A stretch of DNA of 64,000 bases from Clostridia bacterium. Its GTDB lineage: Bacteria; Bacillota; Clostridia; Christensenellales; Aristaeellaceae. The DNA is taken from assembly GCA_017428385.1 (NCBI GenBank), contig JAFRQX010000019.1:186001-250000 (forward strand), given 5' to 3'. A model generated the notes under the pieces. It worked only from the letters and a program-made list of their open reading frames with translations. It had not been told where the DNA came from and ran no database searches. The position numbers were made by a program, and so were the translations under genes. This document shows positions 49,544 to 60,161 of this stretch, piece after piece. Position 1 is the stretch's first letter, and each line of letters opens with the position of its first letter.

Positions 49544-51559
49544 TTACACCTTTTCATACACAGGAATCACATCAATCGGCGCCGGGGCTGTGACAGTGTG
49601 TCCGCCTTCCAGAATTTCCCCGCTGTTCAGGTCTTTCCAACGTCCCTCAGGAAGATAAACCTGCCGTTCCCGCTGATGGAGTTCCAGCACCGGGGCAACC
49701 AGGTACCGGCTTCCGAACATGTACTGATCCTGCAGTTCCCAGCATCTGGCGTCCTCCGGGAATTCAAAGAACATCGTCCGGATCAGCGGAGCCCCGGTTT
49801 CGTGGGCTTCCCGGTACAGTTCCCGGATATAGTCGTGCATGGCAATCCGTACGTCATAATACTTCCGCATGATGCGATAGTTGTCTTCTCCGTAGCTCCA
49901 GAGTTCATTCGGCTGGCCGGTATGGAGGTACCCGCCTCCCCGTTCCCGTTCATCGAGCGGAGGAATATTGTACGGTCCCCGGTCTCCGTGCATGCGCAGC
50001 ACAGCGCTGTATACCGCGAACTGGTACCAGCGGATGAGCAGTTCCCGGAACGCCGGATCATTCACGTCATCTGTCATAAATCCGCCGATATCCGTCGTCC
50101 ACCATGGGATACCCGCCAGTCCTATATTCAGTCCAGCCTGCAGCTGTTCACGGAAGGATTCGAAAGTGCTCGGAACATCACCGGACCAGATAACATTCCC
50201 GTATTTCTGGCTTCCTGCCCATCCGCACCGCAGCAGGTTCACCGCGTCGATCCCTTTCTCCGCGGCCATGGGTTCATAAAAAGCCCGGGAGAACATCTGG
50301 GGATACAGGTTGCTGCAGCTCAGTGCCGGCCCTGCGCAGTAACGGTAGTTGTCAAAGTCATAGACACCGTAGTCCGGTTCGGAATTGTCCAGCCAGAAGC
50401 CGTCAATGCCCAGATCATAATAATTCTTTTTGCACACGTCCCAGATATACTGTCTTGCTTCAGGATTGAACGGATCAATTTCAACACAGTCTCCCTGATA
50501 GTCATAGGTTTGTGCCGCGCCGCGCTCCGTGCGGATCAGCAGGCCCCTTTCCATCATCGGCCCGAAGTTCTCGCTTCGTCTGTCAACGCTGGGCCATACG
50601 GAAACGATGACACGGATGCCCATACTGTGAAGCTCATCTACCATCTTCTTCGGATCAGGCCAGTAGGTTTTGTCAAACTTCCAGTCACCCTGGACTGTCC
50701 AGTGGAAAAAGTCAATCACAATCTGGTCGATCGGAATACCTTCCTTCCGGTACTGCCTGGCAACCGTGAGCACTTCTTCCTGTGTGCGATAACGCAGCTT
50801 GCACTGCCACAGTCCCATCAGGCTGTCCGGAAACATGGGAGCCCGTCCTGTCACGGCGGTATATCCGTTCAGGATTTCCTTCGGGTTTTCACCCGCACAG
50901 ATCCAGTAATCCATCTGCTGCGTGCTGCGGGCAACCCATTCTGTCATGTTGTTGGCAAAAGTGACTCTTCCCACCGCGGGATTGTTCCACAGCAGGCCGT
51001 ATCCCAGGGAGCTGATCATGAAGGGTACGGAAATCTGGCTGTTTCTCTGTGCCAGTTCCAGCATGGTGCCTTTCAGGTTCAGGTCCGGCTGCTGGTACTG
51101 ACCCATTCCGTAGATCTTTTCTTCCCTGTTGGGATCGAAGCGTACCGTCAGCGTATACTCACTGCCGCCGATATTGCCCTTCCATTCCCTGTTCACAACC
51201 TTCAGGCAGCGGCTGGTCTGCACCAGCGTACCGCCGTAGGAACGATAGTATTCGCGCAGGATCAGCTTTCCATCCCGGAAAAAGCTGATAACGCCGGCAA
51301 AATTCACAGTGGCACGGATCCGTCCGTTTCGTATTTCGGCACAGGGAACGCTGCCGCTTCCCTCCGGGTTTTCCTCCGTACCGATGCTGATTTCGCAGTC
51401 CGTGTCCTCTGGTTTTTCTGTCAGGGCATAATCCCGGTTGATCCACGTGTCATACATCACCGCGCGCACACGCAGTGCGTTTTCGCCCCAGCCCTCGATC
51501 CGCAGTGTTTCGCCGCCCCGGCTGGCTGTCAGGGCATTACCTTCCTTCCGGAAAATCAT
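49544..51559 (-). CDS. GH31 alpha-glycosidase, probably alpha-xylosidase
   Basis: A 671-aa cytoplasmic enzyme with no signal peptide. N-terminal GH31 beta-sandwich (ENALRVRAVMYDTWINRDYA, EEKIYGMGQYQQPDLNLKGT), then a TIM barrel with IDQIVIDFFHWTVQGDWKFD, the nucleophile D391 in DGFWLDNSEPDYG, and the acid/base D461 in NVIWSGDVPSTFESFREQLQ. WLDxxEP is the form usual in alpha-xylosidases, favouring cleavage of alpha-xylosides such as isoprimeverose; an alpha-glucosidase remains possible. AAAGGAG precedes the ATG. It lies 12 nt after the branching enzyme gene. Confidence 0.88.
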   Translation of the reverse strand: MIFRKEGNALTASRGGETLRIEGWGENALRVRAVMYDTWINRDYALTEKPEDTDCEISIGTEENPEGSGSVPCAEIRNGRIRATVNFAGVISFFRDGKLILREYYRSYGGTLVQTSRCLKVVNREWKGNIGGSEYTLTVRFDPNREEKIYGMGQYQQPDLNLKGTMLELAQRNSQISVPFMISSLGYGLLWNNPAVGRVTFANNMTEWVARSTQQMDYWICAGENPKEILNGYTAVTGRAPMFPDSLMGLWQCKLRYRTQEEVLTVARQYRKEGIPIDQIVIDFFHWTVQGDWKFDKTYWPDPKKMVDELHSMGIRVIVSVWPSVDRRSENFGPMMERGLLIRTERGAAQTYDYQGDCVEIDPFNPEARQYIWDVCKKNYYDLGIDGFWLDNSEPDYGVYDFDNYRYCAGPALSCSNLYPQMFSRAFYEPMAAEKGIDAVNLLRCGWAGSQKYGNVIWSGDVPSTFESFREQLQAGLNIGLAGIPWWTTDIGGFMTDDVNDPAFRELLIRWYQFAVYSAVLRMHGDRGPYNIPPLDERERGGGYLHTGQPNELWSYGEDNYRIMRKYYDVRIAMHDYIRELYREAHETGAPLIRTMFFEFPEDARCWELQDQYMFGSRYLVAPVLELHQRERQVYLPEGRWKDLNSGEILEGGHTVTAPAPIDVIPVYEKV

Positions 51560-51571
51560 CCTCGGTCTCCT

Positions 51572-53599
51572 TTACTCTGCTATTCTTTCCAGAACCATGG
51601 CAGACCGGCAGGGGCTGTATACATCAAAACCCAGTCCCCGCCCTTCTGTATAGGTTGTCTGATAGATATAATCGTGATCAATCAGTCCGGCGCCGCCAAA
51701 GCGTTTTTCATCCGTGCTCAGGATCACTCTGTAGGATCCTTCTCCCGTGGTATGGGCGTGAAGGAAAAACTGCTGTTCGGAATAACTGTTGTGGAAATTG
51801 AACACAAACAGGAGCCGACCCCGGCTGAAAGTAATGATCTTCCTTTCGGGATCGATCCACAGGCTCACCGCATTCGGATCATCCAGCAGTTTCCGTTCCT
51901 TCGCAAGGTTAATCATTGCCTTATCAAAATCATTCAGCCATTCAAATTTCAGTTGCGGATTATCCACCAGCGACCACTGTCTCCGGCAGTACTTGTAACT
52001 CCAGCCGTTTCCTTCCCGCGGGAAATCAATCCATTCCGGATGGCCGAATTCATTTCCCATGAAATTCAGGTAACCGTTTCCGCCAAGACTCATTGTATAA
52101 AGGCGGATGATTTTATGCAGTTCAATGGCGCGGTCCATGGTCAGGGAGTGATACTCCTTCATCATGCCCGTGTACATTTCGGCATCTGCCATCCGGAAAA
52201 TAATGGTTTTATCACCCACAAGTGCCTGGTCGTGGCTTTCACAGTATCCGATTACCTTTTCCATGGGGCGGCGGGTGGTCATCTCATACCACAGGCTGTT
52301 CACGTTCCAGTCTTCATCCCTGGTATCCTTCAGCAGTTTGATCCAGTAATCAGGTTCACCCATGGCCAGCCGGTAATCAAAGCCGATGCCGCCCTGCTCA
52401 ATCGGCAGGCACATGCCCGGCATGCCGCTCATATCCTCCGCCACTGTTGTTGCGTTCGGATTGACCTCATGGATCAGCTCATTGGCCAGTTGCAGGTAAT
52501 TCAGTGCCTCCAGGTCTGTGTTCAGATTGAAATACATATCATAGTTCGTAAAAGCGCTCCCCAGTCCGTGATCGTGATAGATCATGCTGGTTACGCCGTC
52601 GAACCGGAAACCGTCAAAGTGATACTGAGTCTGCCAGTATTTCAGGTTGCTCAGCAGGAAATGGAGCACTTCATTCCGTCCGTAATTAAACAGCTTTGTT
52701 CCCCAGGCCGGATGCCATCCCTGTCCTCCGGACAGGAAATACTGATCCTCCGTGCCGTCCTGGAACTGCAGTCCTTCTCCCACATTGGGACACGCATGGC
52801 TGTGGACCACATCCAGCAGTACGCGGATTCCCATTCCATGTGCCGTATTCACCAGATACTTCAGATCCTCCGGATCGCCGTACCAGTGGGCAGCAGCAAA
52901 GAAGTTTGTCACCTGATAGCCGAAAGAGCCGTAATAGGGGTGTTCCTGGATGGCCATCAGCTGTATGGTATTGTATCCGAGATCCCTCACCCTGGGCAGT
53001 ACATTATCCGCGAATTCGCGGTAGGTTCCGATTCCTTCCCGGTCCTGGCTCATACCGACATGGGCCTCGTAGATCAGCGGCGCGTCCGGTGCTTTCGCCA
53101 TGAACGCCGCATCTGTCCAGGCATATTCTTTTTCCGGATCCTGAACCTGCGTGCAAAGCAGACTGGTTTCCGGATCCATTGCGACCTTTGTGCTGTATGC
53201 CGGAAGGCGTTCAAACCAGTTCTCGCCTTTCCGGATCCACAGTTTGACGTTCTGTCCTTCCTGCAGGCTGTCATCCCCAGGAAGGATAATTTCCCATACG
53301 CCGTTTTCTACGCGTTTCAGCGGATGGGATTCCCTGTCCCATTGGTTAAAATCACCCATCAGGCACACTTCGTCAGCACCGGGAAGCCATTCACGGAAAA
53401 CCCATCCGGTTTCCGTCCGGTGAAAGCCAAAGAAAAGGTATCCGTTGGCAAAATCGGACAGGAAAGCCGCCCCGTCCACCAGCTGCCGGCGTTTTTCCTT
53501 AAACCGGTCCATGCGCAGAACAATGTCTGACTCATACGGTGCAAGCCAGGGATCAATCTCCGTAATCTGATAGGGAGCATTCAGCTTTCCGACATCCAT
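51572..53599 (-). CDS. glgB: 1,4-alpha-glucan branching enzyme, GH13_8 (eukaryote-like)
   Basis: A 675-aa enzyme that makes alpha-1,6 branches in glycogen. CBM48 domain (GYLFFGFHRTETGWVFREWL, DEVCLMGDFNQWDRESHPLK), then the GH13 barrel with IRVLLDVVHSHA, FDGFRFDGVTSMIYHDHGLG (nucleophile Asp), TTVAEDMSGMPGMCLPI (acid Glu) and IGYCESHDQALVGDKTIIF. The sequence FDGVTSMIYHDHGLG matches the GBE1-like group (GH13_8) rather than the common bacterial GlgB. GGAGG precedes the ATG. Upstream of GH31 in one operon. Confidence 0.93.
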   Translation of the reverse strand: MDVGKLNAPYQITEIDPWLAPYESDIVLRMDRFKEKRRQLVDGAAFLSDFANGYLFFGFHRTETGWVFREWLPGADEVCLMGDFNQWDRESHPLKRVENGVWEIILPGDDSLQEGQNVKLWIRKGENWFERLPAYSTKVAMDPETSLLCTQVQDPEKEYAWTDAAFMAKAPDAPLIYEAHVGMSQDREGIGTYREFADNVLPRVRDLGYNTIQLMAIQEHPYYGSFGYQVTNFFAAAHWYGDPEDLKYLVNTAHGMGIRVLLDVVHSHACPNVGEGLQFQDGTEDQYFLSGGQGWHPAWGTKLFNYGRNEVLHFLLSNLKYWQTQYHFDGFRFDGVTSMIYHDHGLGSAFTNYDMYFNLNTDLEALNYLQLANELIHEVNPNATTVAEDMSGMPGMCLPIEQGGIGFDYRLAMGEPDYWIKLLKDTRDEDWNVNSLWYEMTTRRPMEKVIGYCESHDQALVGDKTIIFRMADAEMYTGMMKEYHSLTMDRAIELHKIIRLYTMSLGGNGYLNFMGNEFGHPEWIDFPREGNGWSYKYCRRQWSLVDNPQLKFEWLNDFDKAMINLAKERKLLDDPNAVSLWIDPERKIITFSRGRLLFVFNFHNSYSEQQFFLHAHTTGEGSYRVILSTDEKRFGGAGLIDHDYIYQTTYTEGRGLGFDVYSPCRSAMVLERIAE

Positions 53600-53617
53600 T
53601 TTTTCTTCCTCCGCCTC

Positions 53618-54823
53618 TTATTGAACCTGTACCTGTTCTCCGTTCAGATCGTAATACCGCGTTGATGAAAGCTGTTTGTATTCGTTATAGAAATAGCGGA
53701 TTTCACTGTAGCCCGCGGATACCTCCGCGGCCTGTCCGTCCGTCCCGAGAAGGGTGCGGCTGATTGTCGCCCCGTCGTCGTCCTTTTTATCCATATATCC
53801 GGCATAACCTTCACTGCACCGGGCAGGATTCCCTTCTGTATCCTGGTACAACACCTTTTCAAGCCTGCCCTGGAAATCGTAGCTGTACAGCACCGCTCCA
53901 ACGCCCAGCCTGTTGTTGGTCCGTTTCCCTTCACTGTCCAGGAAGCTTTCCTTCACAATGCGGTCATCCTTCATTTCCCTGATCGTCGTGGCCACCCCGG
54001 CGCTGTCAGCAACGACCGCGTCATTCAGGTCTCTCCGGGTCACCTTTACGATGTTATCTCCGTCGTATGCATACTCTTCCCAGGCGTATCCGGCGCCCCT
54101 GTCAGTCAGCTGCTCGTTTACGTCATAATACTTAATGCTGGTAATCCTGCCCTTGTCGTCCCGGTTCTTCACACACCTGAACCATCCGTCCGGTCCTGTT
54201 GCGGGGCTTCCGTCAGCATGATCGTAGCGGATGGAAAGCACCCGGTATTTCTTATCAATTTTCTGTCGGACAACAGCATAGCCGTCAACGCATTCCACCG
54301 GGTTTCCCTTCGTATCCCGGAATGTACGGGACGTCATGGTTTTACCGCTGTATTCACAGTATACCGATGCGTAGCCAAGGGACGGTACAATAACCTGCTT
54401 CCTGTTGGCTCCGTAATAGGTAATACTCCTGATTTCACCAAAGCCGAAATATGTCATAACCACCAGGGCATATCCCTGCCTGTTCTCCACACGGTTACCC
54501 TTTGCATCCAGGAATTCAATTTCCGTGATGTTTCCGCGGCCGTCCTTTGCAGTCCGCTTGCCGCAGTACCCGCCGCTGACTTCGTAAGGAAGTCCTTCGG
54601 CGTCATAATACTGCTCAAAGGTTTCATCCCGTTTATAGCTGTACTTGACGCGGGTATAACCTTCCGGCCCGGCCGCCGGATTTCCGTTGTCATCCACCCA
54701 TACGGTTTCCGTGATTTTTCCGTTTGCTTCTGTATTTTTTGCGCTGATCTCACCCACGGCGGGGAATGCCGCGAGTATAAGGATCATGAATGCGATTATT
54801 CCAGCCAGATAGTTCTTTCTCAT
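53618..54823 (-). CDS. Secreted repeat protein (YD/RHS-like or WG-like repeats)
   Basis: A 401-aa exported protein: signal peptide MRKNYLAGIIAFMILILAAF, then about ten units of some 37 residues with the pattern ITSIKYYDVNEQLTDRGAGY-AWEEYAYDG (Ile/Val, Y-D, G-N-P, GY), such as ISRTLLGTDGQAAEVSAGYS and LEKVLYQDTEGNPARCSEGY. Such units form beta-hairpin solenoids and bind other molecules at the surface. Start ATG at 54821-54823 with AGGTG upstream; a GTG four codons before it is possible. It precedes glgB by 18 nt and may be in one operon with it. Confidence 0.78.
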   Translation of the reverse strand: MRKNYLAGIIAFMILILAAFPAVGEISAKNTEANGKITETVWVDDNGNPAAGPEGYTRVKYSYKRDETFEQYYDAEGLPYEVSGGYCGKRTAKDGRGNITEIEFLDAKGNRVENRQGYALVVMTYFGFGEIRSITYYGANRKQVIVPSLGYASVYCEYSGKTMTSRTFRDTKGNPVECVDGYAVVRQKIDKKYRVLSIRYDHADGSPATGPDGWFRCVKNRDDKGRITSIKYYDVNEQLTDRGAGYAWEEYAYDGDNIVKVTRRDLNDAVVADSAGVATTIREMKDDRIVKESFLDSEGKRTNNRLGVGAVLYSYDFQGRLEKVLYQDTEGNPARCSEGYAGYMDKKDDDGATISRTLLGTDGQAAEVSAGYSEIRYFYNEYKQLSSTRYYDLNGEQVQVQ

Positions 54824-54894
54824 CAATGCTTTCACCTGTCTTGTCTGTTTTTTGCTTCGGAGGATTTGACGTTTCCTGTCATTTCAGTATATCA

Positions 54895-54921
54895 AAAAGC
54901 CCGGCGTAAAACAACCGGGCT
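54895..54921 (-). terminator. Terminator after the NlpC-like gene
   Basis: Perfect 7-bp stem AGCCCGG / CCGGGCT (54898-54904 / 54915-54921) with a 10-nt loop, then TTTTTG on the minus strand. Confidence 0.85.
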
Positions 54922-55046
54922 CGATCACCATTATCCTGTTTTTCCGGAAAGATTTGGCTTTCTGTCCTGTCTTCAGGCGGTGGTTAAATCTGATCCGGGC
55001 ATGCGTTCATAGTTCCCTTTCCTGCCGTCCTGATTGCAGTCTTTGA

Positions 55047-55898
55047 TTACCTGGCCGGCTTCTGCCTCCAGCGGATCCATCTGGTCTGTTTCTCTCCGGA
55101 AATATCCGTCACCTGCAGATGGTATCCTTCCAGATCGAAGCAACGGGTTTCCAGGTCAAGATCCGCCGGCGTATGATACAGCGCATCTTCCGGATTCGCA
55201 TCCAGCAGCGTCACAATCACTCCGCCATAGGGCGGCTGGGTTGTAGTGTCCCCCTGTCCTTCCAGATAATTCCTGTAACGTTCATAATAGACGCTGCTGC
55301 CTGTTGCGTGAATCAGAAGCGGATAGTGAAGATAAGGCCGCAGTTCCTCAGGCAGTGCCCGTGCTGTATATCCGAAATCCAGCAGGGTACCGATAAACAT
55401 GGCGGAGTGATAGGTTCCGTCTTCATGCTGAATGCAAAGGATATCGCCCACATTCAGTTCTTCCACCCGTTTGTTTCCGGTCTTTTTTGCCGCCTTGTAA
55501 ATCACATACTCTTTATACTTATTCTTGTTCAGCAGGTTGGAAATGGAATCGTGAGGCGTGTACCCGGCCTGTTCAACCACCCACCTGGTAAAGCCTGCGC
55601 AGTCGAGTCCGTATAGGTATTGGTTTTCAGTCTTATAGTAGTCCGATTCCTGTTCAGGATGAGCTGGTTCCAGTATCCTGTCTGTATCCCGTCCACCCCA
55701 GAAATACGGACATCCCAGCGGATACCTGGCTTCGATTCCTGCGCCGGTATCCTCATTATACCTTGTCAGGAAGGGATTTCCTTCCTCCAGCATGGAAAAC
55801 GCAGCGTCAAGAACATGATATCTGTCCGCCAGTCCTGCAGATGTCAGCAGAATCATTACAGTAGCAGTCAGCAGGCAAATTCTCGTCAGAATCTTCAT
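55047..55898 (-). CDS. Secreted NlpC/P60-like cysteine peptidase
   Basis: A 283-aa exported protein: signal peptide MKILTRICLLTATVMILLTS. The catalytic Cys appears in LYGLDCAGFTRWVVEQAGY; the His in YHSAMFIGTLLDFGY and a second His in YPLLIHATGSSVYYERYR complete a papain-like NlpC/P60-type triad. The segment YPLGCPYFWGGRDTDR is the family's YxWGG. Likely a cell-wall peptide hydrolase or amidase. AAAAGGAG lies 11 nt before the ATG at 55896-55898. Single gene with its own promoter and terminator. Confidence 0.82.
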   Translation of the reverse strand: MKILTRICLLTATVMILLTSAGLADRYHVLDAAFSMLEEGNPFLTRYNEDTGAGIEARYPLGCPYFWGGRDTDRILEPAHPEQESDYYKTENQYLYGLDCAGFTRWVVEQAGYTPHDSISNLLNKNKYKEYVIYKAAKKTGNKRVEELNVGDILCIQHEDGTYHSAMFIGTLLDFGYTARALPEELRPYLHYPLLIHATGSSVYYERYRNYLEGQGDTTTQPPYGGVIVTLLDANPEDALYHTPADLDLETRCFDLEGYHLQVTDISGEKQTRWIRWRQKPAR

Positions 55899-56003
55899 GA
55901 TTTCAGAAACTCCTTTTATTCTGTACAAACCGGTTTCGACCGGTCATGTCCTGTTTATCTTTTCCCTGTTTGCAGAACCGGCCGGCGTGTTTGTACGGGT
56001 ACA

Positions 56004-56031
56004 TTTTTATCTATATTCATCCAATTGTCAA
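56004..56031 (-). promoter_or_regulatory. Promoter of the NlpC-like gene
   Basis: Minus strand TTGACA (56026-56031), 16-bp spacer, TAAAAA (56004-56009). The leader of about 100 nt has an ACCGGT / ACCGGT hairpin (55929-55934 / 55939-55944). Confidence 0.65.
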
Positions 56032-56136
56032 CGTGTTTTTCCTGGTTACATTTTGTACGCATTTTTCTCCATTTCAGTTACGTACAGAGGTGACTCCCCG
56101 CCTGTTTCCATCACTGTATAAAGAGCTTATACAAAA

Positions 56137-56166
56137 CAAAGTCCGGCTTCACTGAGCCGGACTTTG
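56137..56166 (-). terminator. Terminator of the PIG-L deacetylase gene
   Basis: Perfect 11-bp stem (56137-56147 / 56156-56166) with an 8-nt loop, then TTTTG on the minus strand. Confidence 0.9.
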
Positions 56167-56178
56167 TGTATGTTCAGT

Positions 56179-57354
56179 TTACTGAATATTCTCCATGAAA
56201 TCGCCGATTCCTGTATCCTGGCCGACTTTGGTGAAATACAGTCCAAACAATGTGTTGTCGTGGGGACCAACTGCTTCAAACTGCCAGTTGCGCCTGACCT
56301 GGCTGCGGTGGAATTCAAAAGCCTCCGCTGCAACTTCAAAACCGGTCTTTCCGTCAAAGGCTTCAAGCGGCACAGTCCAGTCACAGGGAATCACGTTCTT
56401 CTTGTATTCATGCAGGTAGAGTTTCTTGACCTGCCAGGTACCGTATTTCTTGACGCTTTTCGGGAACTTGCTTTCCTTGGCGGCAAGTTTCACACATTCC
56501 TTGGCCGCGGCACATGCCGTTCTGTGAGCCCCGTGGCCGTATTCGCCGTTTTCACCATGGGTAACAAGCACTTCCGGCTGATGTTTCCGGATCACTTCGG
56601 TGACGAGGCCCAGCACCCGGTTTTTCCCTTTCCAGGCCGTATACTGTCCCTCCACGGTTTTCCCGTTCTTGTCCACCAGTCCGATGAACTCCGGATAAGC
56701 CGTCACTCCGCAGTGCCAGATTGCGTGAAGCAGTTCCAGTTTTCGTTCTCCGCCCGTCGGCGCCATCACAGCCAGCTGCACCTTCAGTTTCCGCTCTCCC
56801 GCGTAAGTCGGAAGCAGTCCGGCAAACCAGAGGATCTCATCGTCCGGATGAGCGGACAGCAGCATCATGTCGCATTTGTCTATTGTCTGCCAGTCCTGTA
56901 CGTCCCCGGGTTTTTCCCCTTCACCGTACAGTTGCAGTTCTGCGATACGGATTCTTTCCTTGCTGATTCCCGCGATACGGAATTCGGTCACGGCCTCTTT
57001 CAGCGGGTGCCAGTGCACCAGGTATTGTCCGCCCTCAGCAACTGTCTCCCATTCATCGTTCCCGGCCTTTACCTGTACAGCATATTCAACCGGCGCTCCA
57101 TTTTTCTCAAAAAGCTTCACATAAACGCCGTTCACGGGCGTCTCACTGTGAATTTCCAGCCATCCCTTCTTTTCCTTAAGCGGAAAATATGTTCTGAAAT
57201 CATCATCCTGCATATCTTCAAAATTGCTGGATTTACCGTTGGCTGAAAACTCAACCCCGGTTTTGATTTCCTTTGCTTCCTCTGCCCCGGCGCACACATA
57301 AATGGAACATATGAGCAGCACTGCAAACAGGATTCCTGTCAGTTTTTTCTTCAC
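56179..57354 (-). CDS. Secreted PIG-L (LmbE-like) deacetylase with N-terminal beta-sandwich domain
   Basis: A 391-aa exported protein starting at GTG: signal peptide KKKLTGILFAVLLICSIYVC to about AGA-EE. Residues about 30-150 form a beta-rich unit like a discoidin/F5-F8 carbohydrate-binding domain (FEDMQDDDFRTYFPLKEKKG, RIRIAELQLYGEGE). The PIG-L domain follows, with zinc motif LLSAHPDDEILWFAG (AHPDDE), VTHGENGEYGHGAHRTAC (second His cluster). It probably removes N-acetyl groups from amino sugars outside the cell. AAGGGGAG precedes the start. Single gene. Confidence 0.88.
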   Translation of the reverse strand: MKKKLTGILFAVLLICSIYVCAGAEEAKEIKTGVEFSANGKSSNFEDMQDDDFRTYFPLKEKKGWLEIHSETPVNGVYVKLFEKNGAPVEYAVQVKAGNDEWETVAEGGQYLVHWHPLKEAVTEFRIAGISKERIRIAELQLYGEGEKPGDVQDWQTIDKCDMMLLSAHPDDEILWFAGLLPTYAGERKLKVQLAVMAPTGGERKLELLHAIWHCGVTAYPEFIGLVDKNGKTVEGQYTAWKGKNRVLGLVTEVIRKHQPEVLVTHGENGEYGHGAHRTACAAAKECVKLAAKESKFPKSVKKYGTWQVKKLYLHEYKKNVIPCDWTVPLEAFDGKTGFEVAAEAFEFHRSQVRRNWQFEAVGPHDNTLFGLYFTKVGQDTGIGDFMENIQ

Positions 57355-57462
57355 ACCGGTTCTCCCCTTCCGCTGGATGGTTCCCTGTAACCGTACCTTG
57401 CAGATTGTATACTACCCGTTCTGTTTTGTCTATAATCCCCGTCTGGTATTTCTTTGGCACGG

Positions 57463-57491
57463 TTGACAAACCGATTGTGATAAGCGATATT
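57463..57491 (+). promoter_or_regulatory. Possible promoter of the methyltransferase gene
   Basis: TTGACA (57463-57468), then GATATT at 17 bp (57486-57491) or TATTAT at 19 bp (57488-57493). Confidence 0.55.
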
Positions 57492-57562
57492 ATAGCCGTT
57501 CTTCTGTCCTCTGAAGCAGGCTGCCGGATATTTCACTTGCCGGAAAGGATATATATCATAAT

Positions 57563-58132
57563 ATGGGTTACGAATTGAAATCAGCCAGATATCTGGCCAG
57601 GGAAACGCTGTCTCTTGCAGTCCGTCCCGGTGACACCGTCATTGACGCCACCATGGGCAACGGTCATGATACCGCTTTCCTTTGCGAAGTTGTAGGATCT
57701 TCGGGGCATGTATATGCTTTTGATATTCAGGAGCAGGCAGTCGCTTCCACGGAATCCCTTCTGCGTCAGGAAGGCCTTCTGGACCGGGCGGAGCTGTTCT
57801 GCTGCGGCCACCAGCACATGGACGAACATGTCAGCATCCCCGTCAGGGCGGTGGTATTCAACCTGGGTTGGCTTCCCGGTGGAGATCATACGGTCACTAC
57901 ATTCTGGGAAACAACCCGGGAGGCTGTATCAAAAGCGCTGAATCTCCTGCTGCCCGGCGGTGTACTTGTCCTCTGTGCCTATCCCGGCCATCCGGAAGGA
58001 GACAGGGAACGTCATGAGCTGACCGGATTCTTTTCTGCTCTTTCCAATAAAACCTATAATGTGCTTCATCAGCGTTTCCTGAACGCCGGTCCCGGTGCGC
58101 CGGAATGCTTTGTGGTACAGAAACTGTCCTGA
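57563..58132 (+). CDS. mnmM: Class I SAM methyltransferase (YtqB/MnmM type)
   Basis: A 189-aa enzyme: VRPGDTVIDATMGNGHDTAF holds motif I, VYAFDIQEQAVAS motif II, and VVFNLGWLPGGDHTVTTFWE is the NLGxLPGGD signature of YtqB/MnmM, which methylates the wobble uridine side chain of some tRNAs (nm5s2U to mnm5s2U). The tRNA role is from the family; the sequence only shows the methyltransferase class. AAAGGA precedes the ATG. Confidence 0.88.
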   Translation: MGYELKSARYLARETLSLAVRPGDTVIDATMGNGHDTAFLCEVVGSSGHVYAFDIQEQAVASTESLLRQEGLLDRAELFCCGHQHMDEHVSIPVRAVVFNLGWLPGGDHTVTTFWETTREAVSKALNLLLPGGVLVLCAYPGHPEGDRERHELTGFFSALSNKTYNVLHQRFLNAGPGAPECFVVQKLS

Positions 58133-58145
58133 TTTCAAATATAAA

Positions 58146-58178
58146 AAGCATCCCCCGGCACCCGGCCGGGGGATGCTT
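58146..58178. terminator. Bidirectional terminator
   Basis: Perfect 13-bp stem (58146-58158 / 58166-58178) with a 7-nt loop, between the convergent methyltransferase and symporter genes. Short A/T runs on both sides. Confidence 0.88.
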
Positions 58179-58190
58179 CATCTTTCAGGA

Positions 58191-59783
<1,593 letters not shown>

Positions 59784-59865
59784 AGTATTCCCACCCTCTC
59801 AAAAAGATAATAGAAAACAACGTCTCCGAACCGATGCCCGAAGACGCCATTGCCTCTTGTGAAGG

Positions 59866-59895
59866 ATTTTACAACCGGGCATCTTGGACTGTCAA
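59866..59895 (-). promoter_or_regulatory. Promoter of the AGCS symporter
   Basis: Minus strand TTGACA (59890-59895), 18-bp spacer, TAAAAT (59866-59871). Confidence 0.8.
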
Positions 59896-60034
59896 TTATT
59901 CCCGTGCCCGGAAACAATGAAAATACAAAGCCCGTAGGCGTTCAGCCTCTCTTCCGGCTGCGGTTTCAATTATGCGATGAATCGTTCTCTGTTTTTTTGT
60001 ATCCAGATTTATATGTTGTTTTGTCGTTTCGCAC

Positions 60035-60063
60035 TGTTCAACATTCTGTTCCGGGAGTATAAT
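60035..60063 (+). promoter_or_regulatory. Possible promoter of the GH67 operon
   Basis: TGTTCA (60035-60040), 17-bp spacer, TATAAT (60058-60063). The -35 box is weak, which suits an activated or derepressed promoter. Confidence 0.6.
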
Positions 60064-60161
60064 AATATGATTAAACGGCATGTGTTTTCGGCATATGATC
60101 GTCCGGTGCCCAAACAGCCCGGATACCGGTTATAATTCACCTTGAAAGGATTATACAGTCT

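Larger units (their letters stand above)
59784..60161. other. Divergent intergenic region between AGCS symporter and GH67
   Basis: 378 bp without a gene. Left part: minus-strand leader with a G/C-rich hairpin (about 59820-59849) and the symporter promoter (59866-59895). Middle: A/T-rich stretch. Right part: a GH67 promoter (60035-60063) and a second TATAAT-like box near 60132. No protein-coding frame is seen. Confidence 0.65.

Noticed and set aside
49598..53530. Long open plus-strand frame of about 1310 codons
   Set aside because: It lies antisense to the GH31 and branching-enzyme genes, has no ribosome binding site and reads as low-sense Cys/His-rich protein. It is a product of the codon bias of the real genes.
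59784..59895. Possible glycine riboswitch upstream of the AGCS symporter
   Set aside because: AGCS genes are often controlled by glycine riboswitches, but the leader is too short and I do not see the conserved tandem aptamer core; only one simple hairpin is present.
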